A stretch of 64,000 nt of DNA. Origin: Purpureocillium takamizusanense. Lineage: Eukaryota; Ascomycota; Sordariomycetes; Hypocreales; Ophiocordycipitaceae. The notes beneath the pieces are model-generated. The model ran no database searches, was not told where the DNA came from, and was given only the letters and a program-made list of their open reading frames with translations. The stretch spans positions 1,639,501 through 1,703,500 of the forward strand of contig NC_063074.1 in NCBI RefSeq assembly GCF_022605165.1, in the 5' to 3' direction. Made by a program: the position numbers and the translations under genes. Every line of letters begins with the position of its first letter. Positions within the stretch are counted from its first letter, which is position 1. Of this stretch, positions 58,316-64,000 are shown one piece after another.

Positions 58316-59288
58316 TCATTGCTTGCCGTAGTCCTCCTTCCATATCCTGTCCCACTTCTCCTTGTCGACCGCGAATTCGCGGACGTAGTCGCTCTCCAAC
58401 TCGTGCGCTCGTCTGCCCAGCAACACCAGGCTGTGCAGAGGCGGCCCCAGCGCATCATCTGCGTCGCATAGCTCCTCCAATGTGCCCGCGACGAACTTCT
58501 CCGTCTTTCCGCCTACACGGGCGGCGCCGATTGCCAGACTGTCGCGAGTATACACGCCTTCCTTTCTCTCGTCCTCGATCTCGATCATCTGTTGCGCGCA
58601 CTGGCCGACGGTCATGTAGCGCGGCGGCTCGTAGATGAGCCGGCCCCTGGCCATGTTTTCCAGACTCTGCTCTTTCACCTTGATGTCGACGAGGACGAGG
58701 GTGTGCAGGCCAATGCTTCTATTCTCCTTGATGCGGTCGTAGAACGATGAGGGCTTCCATGAGTCCGTGAAGAAGACCATGGACACGGTCTGGCCAAAGT
58801 TGTACAGCTGCAGGCCGCAGGCGCCGATGCCAGACATGATGGAGGCGTTGGGCACGGTCCTGACAGGTATTTCCAGTTCTCTCGCTCGAATGACCAGGTC
58901 GGTGTGCGTCGTGGCTCTGCATCCTTGTCAGTCGCAATCGCTCCCGACGAATGGTCATTTACCGGGCACGCCTACCCAAATGGATCACCAACGACGCAAA
59001 AGGCGACGTCCTCGTTCTTGGCGTTTCGCAGTATCTCGTCGCTGTTCGACTCGACCATCTCGCGATCGGCAATTGTTATCGACCGTCCATAATAGCTCTC
59101 CTGCGATGTGTCAGCGGCTGGTGCGTCGGTGGTGCGGCGGCTGCGTCTCTCACCAAAACAGACTGGTCCACGAGCAGAATGCTGGTGTACGCCTCCAGGT
59201 ACACTCTCGAGGCCTTCTTCACGACGTCGAGGCCCTTGACGGTAATGTCCGTCTCGTCGGAAAGACCGAGACCGACCAGGTACAGCAT
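58316..59288 (-). CDS. DPH5: Diphthine methyl ester synthase
   Basis: Minus-strand exons 59288-59154, 59100-58976 and 58916-58316 encode 286 residues. The enzyme uses S-adenosylmethionine for the tetra-methylation step of diphthamide on elongation factor 2, in the cytosol. Motifs: [20 protein letters not shown] at the start, VYLEAYTS, '[19 protein letters not shown]', and '[24 protein letters not shown]'. Length and motif order match the family closely. It is convergent with BLI-3 (101 bases between stops) and divergent from SNU23 (299 bases between starts). Confidence 0.95.
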
Positions 59289-59587
59289 CTTGGGGCGTCT
59301 GGCGATATGCGTCCCGGCTTGTCGGTTCGGAAAAATCGAGGATCGACTTGAGGTTCGACGATGCCCCGCCGCGGGGCATTTACAGCCATGCGACGAGTGG
59401 TGGAGCAACCTGATGGCCGCACGGCGCGGTGGGCGGCTCTCAGCGGGACGTCATTGCGCTAGCGAGAGCACCCGCAGGCACTCACCCTCCAGGCAAGGTT
59501 GCCCGGCCTCATTCAACTTTTCGCGTCGTCACGCTCGCCGAGCATCAGCATCGCCGTCAGCAACCACGACCACAGCCTCGCAGCGCC
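59289..59587. promoter_or_regulatory. Shared divergent promoter of DPH5 and SNU23
   Basis: The whole space between the two start codons is 299 bases, so both promoters and both leaders must lie in it. It is GC-rich, with a CCCCGCCGCGGGGC patch at 59364-59377 and no TATA, as expected for a housekeeping pair. Confidence 0.5.
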
Positions 59588-60304
59588 ATGGCCGACTCGA
59601 AAAAGGGCGGCGCGTACGGCGCGCCCGCGGGCGACACCGACTTCCGCAAGACATGGGACCTGGACGAGTACGCGGCCAAGGCCAAGGAGCGTGAGGCACG
59701 CGAGAAGGAGGAGGCCAAGGCGCGGTACGAGGCGAAGCTCGCGGGCAAGAAATACCACAAGCCCCTGACGGGCGACGAGACGTACACGACGGCGCGACGC
59801 AATGTCATCGACCTGACGGCGCAGGTCGGCAAGACGCAGCTGGTGCCCGCCGGCGCGGGCGTCGGCAAGCGCTGGCGCAGCGCGGGATTCTACTGCGAGG
59901 CGTGCGACCTGACGTTCAAGGACAACCTGCAGTTCGTGGAGCATCTGAACACGATGCAGCACCTGCTCAACACGGGCCAGACGGCCGAGGTCAAGCGCGC
60001 GTCGGCGGCCGAGGTGCACGAACGCATCGCCTTTTACATCCGGCGCAAGCACGACCTCGAGAAGGAAAAGGCCACGAGCCTGCAGGACCGTCTACAACTG
60101 CGCGAAGAGGAGATGGAGAAGGAGGCCGAGGAGAGGCGGCAGAAGCGGCGGGCCGAGGCGGAGAAGAAGCGCCTGCAGCGCGAGGAGGAAGCCAAGGTCA
60201 AGGTCGAGTACGGCGACGACGTCAGGGTCGAGGGCGAGCACGACGAGGACGACATGATGGCCCAGATGGGATTTACGGGATTTGGAACGTCCAAGAAAAG
60301 ATGA
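59588..60304 (+). CDS. SNU23: U4/U6.U5 tri-snRNP zinc-finger protein Snu23 (ZMAT2-like)
   Basis: An intronless frame of 238 residues. Family landmarks: 'DFRKTWDLDEYAAKAKERE', 'TGDETYTTARRNVIDLTAQVGKTQLV', and the matrin/U1-type zinc finger 'FYCEACDLTFKDNLQFVEHLN..QH' (C-x2-C-x12-H-x5-H, residues about 100-124). A long Arg/Lys/Glu coiled region and a basic C-terminal 'GFTGFGTSKKR' follow. Snu23 joins the tri-snRNP before activation of the spliceosome. The start is fixed by the MADSKK beginning and by the absence of conserved sequence upstream. Confidence 0.93.
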   Translation: MADSKKGGAYGAPAGDTDFRKTWDLDEYAAKAKEREAREKEEAKARYEAKLAGKKYHKPLTGDETYTTARRNVIDLTAQVGKTQLVPAGAGVGKRWRSAGFYCEACDLTFKDNLQFVEHLNTMQHLLNTGQTAEVKRASAAEVHERIAFYIRRKHDLEKEKATSLQDRLQLREEEMEKEAEERRQKRRAEAEKKRLQREEEAKVKVEYGDDVRVEGEHDEDDMMAQMGFTGFGTSKKR

Positions 60305-61191
60305 CGATGGACATCGCTGAGTGGGAGTGGGAAAACGGGCGTGAAACGGATCTTGATACCCGCATAGATGGCGAAATCTTTGTTTGGCGCCGCGCCGGAT
60401 CGATCTGCGACTAGATCTAGGGCGGGCAAGGAAGGCATGGCGTTTTATCTCTTTGAGCGATTGGATATACTGATAGATGGGCCTTTACTGCCCATATGGT
60501 TGTGTTGGCTGCTGTGTCTCATGCCCTACACGGCGATACCTCGCAACGCAGTCTCCCCTCCGCAACTTGCTGCGCTACGACAATAAACCCATCCATCCAC
60601 TCACCATGCTCGTGCGGCTGGCCTCGCAACCCTTGGTACATACATACCAATGTTACTAGCAGTAGGTAGGCGTGGCTGCTCATCATGTTGGGTTGCCGGT
60701 CAGCCCCTCCCTCCTCGGCGGGGCCCGTCGTCCACTTGCTTCTTCTGCCAGCTTCCCGCCCCGACTTCCTCCCCACGTCCGCCGAGCCTCTCAGATCACC
60801 AACCCCACCACCCCTCGACCAACATCTTCCCTGCCACACAGCACACTGACACCACCAGCCCTCCCCGCCGACGACATCGAGCAAAAGCGACGAGAGCGAG
60901 CAAATCGGCCTCCACGTTCCTGAACAGAACACCCACCCACTCCCCCTCCCTCCCCCCTTGTTTTTCTTCCCACCCAGGCAGGCAGGCAGGGTTCGACAGC
61001 TCTCCTGCATTGCACACCCGCGCGAGGTTGCAGACGGGAACGCTTCGCCTCCTCTCACCCCCCCCCACCACCTCCCGCCGCGACCGCCGCCCGTCCAAGA
61101 CCACGTCCTCGGCCACACCCCCGATTCGACCACAGCCCGCCCAAGACGCGCACCGCGCAGCGGTCGGGGGGAAAACAGTCCACCGCAGGTC
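60305..61191. other. Intergenic; long C-rich leader of the E2 gene
   Basis: From about 60710 to 61190 the plus strand is strongly C-rich with CCTCC and CCCACC patches, a typical long fungal 5' UTR. No gene is supported. Confidence 0.6.
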
Positions 61192-61851
61192 ATGTCTGCC
61201 ACCTCCGCTGCCGGCTCGCTGCTGAGGCGGCAGCTCAAGGAGATGCAGGCGAGCAAGGATCTGCCCGGCATCTCGTGTGGCCTCGTCAACGACGCCAACA
61301 TCTTTGAGTGGGAGGTGATGCTGATGATCAACGACGACTGCAAATACTATGGCGGTGAGGGCGGCTTCTTTTTCCCCCCTCTCCTTGTCTCGGCCTCCCC
61401 TCCTCCCTCCGGCTTACATGCTGTCTGCCTACCACGTTACAACTAGGTATGTAGATTTCTGACTGGGACCTTGTCCAATATTATAGGAGGTAACTTCCGT
61501 GCCCGCATGGTCTTCCCGCCCAACTATCCGCACATGCCCCCCACGCTCACGTTCCAGCAACCCGTGCCGTTCCATCCCAACATCTACGAGTCCGGGGCGC
61601 TGTGCATCTCCATCCTGCATCCGCCCGAGGAGGACGAGTACGGCTACGAGGCCGCCTCGGAGCGCTGGAGCCCCGTCCAGTCCCCCGAGACCATCCTCGT
61701 CAGCACCCTCAGCCTTTTCCACGACCCCAACGACGAGAGCCCCGCCAACGTCGAGGCCGCCCGCCTGTTCCGCGAGGAGCGCGAGGGCAAGCACAAGGAG
61801 TTTCGCAAGAGGTGTCGCAAGTGCGTCCGCGACAGCCTCGGCGAAGACTGA
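61192..61851 (+). CDS. ubc15: Ubiquitin-conjugating enzyme E2, UBE2G1/Ubc15 type
   Basis: Exons 61192-61354 and 61487-61851 encode 175 residues. The UBC fold begins 'LLRRQLKEMQ'. The HPN motif is at HPNIYESG and the active-site cysteine is Cys94 (GALCISILHPP). The acidic insertion after the cysteine, 'EEDEYGYEAASERWSPVQS', is the hallmark of the G1/G2/R1 class used in ER-associated degradation and with cullin ligases. The end, 'RKCVRDSLGED', is normal. The 132-base intron contains an internal CTAG|GTATGT, so it could be removed in two steps. The exon junction restores YYGGGNFRARM, matching the family. Confidence 0.93.
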
Positions 61852-62119
61852 GACCCCGAGGGCCACCCAACCGGCTCACAACGGAAGGCGTAGCGGCTGA
61901 ATAGGTGGGGGGATGGGACGTGAGCACAGCGTACGGCAGCGTTTTGTTGTTTGTTTGAGAATGGAACCGGCGGTGCTCCCGTGGCAGGAGGTGCATTAGT
62001 TGGTGTCTGGAGCCCATTTGTTTAGCGTTCAAAATCAAGGCTGTATATGCATTGGACGACCCTGTTCATGTCGAGTCGGCGGCGGCGGCGGCGATGCTTT
62101 GGCATCGACACCTATCGGC

Positions 62120-63662
62120 TTATGTTTCTAAAACCTCTATGAGTGGTGCCATGACCCGATCCCACTCCTCGTCCCACCTGAGCGACCCTTCCTTGACAGC
62201 CCCCTTCTTCAGATGCGCGAGTTCTGCCTCGCCTTCTGCGCTGAACAGGTGGCGCAGGATTTCCGTCAACTGCTCCGACGTCTCGAACCCGCACCCGTTT
62301 TGCCCTTCCTTGACGAGCTCGCCGAAGCTCTCAAAGGCCGAGTACGCGGCCACGGGCAGCCCTGCGCCAAACATGTCAACGACCTTCATGGGCAGGTCGA
62401 CCCCCGAGCTCGACTTGTGTAGGGAGATTCCAAGGTCAGCTGCGGAGAGCAGGGTGGCATAGTCGCGATTGGAGAGCCAGGCGGTCAGAATGCGCGTCCC
62501 CGGCAGTCGCCCGCCCTCCTGCAATTCCTTGATACGCTCCAGGTACTTGGCCTTCTCCGGGCCCTTGCCGGTGATGATGGCGAGGATGGGCGCCGGAGGC
62601 TCCACCGTGGAGCCGACGTCCGGATTGGCATAGGCGACGAGGGCGTCGAGGAGGATGCCGAAGTCTTCGTCCGGAGTCCAAGATGTGCTGCTGACAATGA
62701 GACGCACGCTACCGTTTATGATATCCTTGGCTTGGGACTTTGTCTCTGGGAGATTTGATAGGAAGGCTGCGCGGGCTTTGGCAGACGGAATCGGCTGAAA
62801 TATCTCAGCAGGGCGGTCGTGCAAGGTATAGACCGGGTTCTTGAGGTTGAAGCGACCTCCCTGGAGCTGACGGGTCATTGCGTCGGTCACGGCGAGGTTG
62901 GCGTTGCCGAGGAAGCGGCCGAGCCCCATTTCATACCATCGGTAAATGGGGACAAGGGGTCCGCGGAATCTCTTTTGGCCAAGGATAGAGTAGCCGTAAT
63001 TGTGCCAGTCCACGACGATCTTGCTGCCTCGGACCAAAGAGACCAGGAGGGCTACGTGAAAGGTTGGGATAGATGGTGGGTTCTGAAGAAAGGGTCAACA
63101 CCAACACACAAAGATCAAAGTCGGACTCGTGCGCGTAGGTTATACCTGTATGATGATCCAGCGAGCTGGCGGCGTGGCATACATGAGGGTGTAGAAGAGG
63201 GTCCAGAACTGCTGAATGACTTTGACGGGCAGGTTGATGAAGAAGGGCAGGGTCCCCCAGGCGATCCACTCGGGAGTCGGCGCGAGGGCATACATGGCCA
63301 CGCGGGGGTTCCCAATGAGGTCGGGATGCCTCGCAGTCTCTATGTCTGCTGTCAGCGTCATGAACGTGATGACAGGCATCTATCCGCTGCTGCGCCCACC
63401 CACCTTTGTATCCCACAATGTCAACATGGCGCCCGTGCTTGGCCACGCTGATGGCGTGGTACTGCATGCGAGGGCTCCTGCCAATGTCGCCGAGCACGAG
63501 GACCTGGATGTGCTCGTCCTCGGGCCGCGAGGCTGGACGGTACCGCGTCGGGATCACGTCGAGGGCGCGGCGGCCCAACCAGGGGAGGAACGTCAAGACA
63601 TAGCGGAAGAGGATGACGGTAGCGGCGCCGGCGAGGACGGACGCCAGGAACGGCACAATCAT
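62120..63662 (-). CDS. ALG1: Chitobiosyldiphosphodolichol beta-mannosyltransferase
   Basis: Minus-strand exons 63662-63404, 63339-63146 and 63082-62120 encode 471 residues (yeast 449). The ER-membrane enzyme adds the first mannose to dolichol-PP-GlcNAc2, using GDP-mannose on the cytosolic face. An N-terminal membrane helix ([23 protein letters not shown]) leads into the GT33 domain: '[17 protein letters not shown]', '[14 protein letters not shown]', '[14 protein letters not shown]', '[19 protein letters not shown]', and '[31 protein letters not shown]', the nucleotide-sugar site. Exons join in phases 1 and 0. It is convergent with the E2 gene, with 268 bases between stops. Confidence 0.95.
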
Positions 63663-64000
63663 GGCTTGAGACCCCCCGGGCGGCGGCGGCGGGCGAGCGC
63701 GTGCCGTCCGCGTCGAGCTCGCGGGGGCGACGAGGCCGACTTAAGGTGAGCGAGGGAGAAGGCGGTTATGAGTGAGAGGAAGGCGTGCACGTGAGGCGTC
63801 CGCGTCGTTGGGCGTGGCTCCGTTGGCTTGCGAGGCGATGTGGCCTTCCAAGACGGGATGGAGATTCCGGTGGTGCGTCGTCGCCCGGGGCGCTAATCGC
63901 CCTCCCCCGGAATCCTGGGAAAATGCGGTTTCGACGGGCCCGGGGGGGGGGGGCCATGGACTTGGAGCGACGTAGCGGCAGCGGCAGCGGCAGCAGCAGG
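63663..64000. other. Upstream region of ALG1 at the window edge
   Basis: GC-rich promoter of ALG1 with a G9 run at about 63942-63952 and GGCAGC repeats in the last 25 bases. The repeats could begin another gene outside the window. Confidence 0.55.

Overview
This 64 kb window is nuclear DNA from a filamentous ascomycete. The evidence is the many short introns (about 50-150 bases) with GTRNGT donors, CTRAC branch points and YAG acceptors, the GC-rich coding sequence, the Pezizomycotina-type proteins (BLI-3, an SS18/GRP-type glutamine-repeat protein, Snu23, a CPSase-ATCase fusion) and the TACCTACC-type intergenic tracts. The style fits Sordariomycetes, most likely Hypocreales, but I cannot name the species. 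No rRNA, tRNA, CRISPR array, prophage or intact transposon was seen.

Layout. 0-6 kb: the 3' end of a Cdh-like (CDP-diacylglycerol pyrophosphatase) gene, a three-exon small secreted cysteine-rich protein, and an SS18-like glutamine-repeat protein. 6-16 kb: the pyrimidine enzyme CPSase-ATCase (which appears to lack the pseudo-dihydroorotase spacer), a pyridoxamine-phosphate oxidase and, on the minus strand, a Pcl/Pas1-type cyclin. 19-24.3 kb: two minus-strand secreted proteins of the same architecture, one with a long Asn/Gln/Lys/Asp repeat, then a small membrane protein. 25-26.4 kb: the catalytic subunit of protein phosphatase 4. 26.4-38.2 kb: an exceptionally gene-sparse stretch whose only clear gene is a short bZIP factor. 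38.2-41.4 kb: a GPI-anchored cupredoxin-like protein and the mitochondrial AFG1 ATPase. 41.4-46 kb is again gene-free. 46-64 kb: a dense block with a transmembrane SH3 protein, a TFIIIC90-like subunit, GPI8 transamidase, an F-box-like protein, BLI-3, diphthine synthase, Snu23, a UBE2G1/Ubc15-type E2 and ALG1.

Most genes are conserved housekeeping functions with no obvious shared pathway: pyrimidine synthesis, vitamin B6, Pol III transcription, GPI anchoring, N-glycosylation, ubiquitin transfer, splicing and diphthamide formation. Links are loose: GPI8 could act on the cupredoxin-like protein, and DPH5 and SNU23 share a 299-base divergent promoter. The accessory content is the secreted-protein genes and the long intergenic blocks. 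The most interesting observations are the apparent loss of the pseudo-DHO domain in the pyrimidine fusion protein, the paired secreted proteins with tiny terminal exons and a prion-like repeat, a candidate recursive splice site in the E2 gene, and the roughly 75-residue insertion in the PP4 catalytic core.
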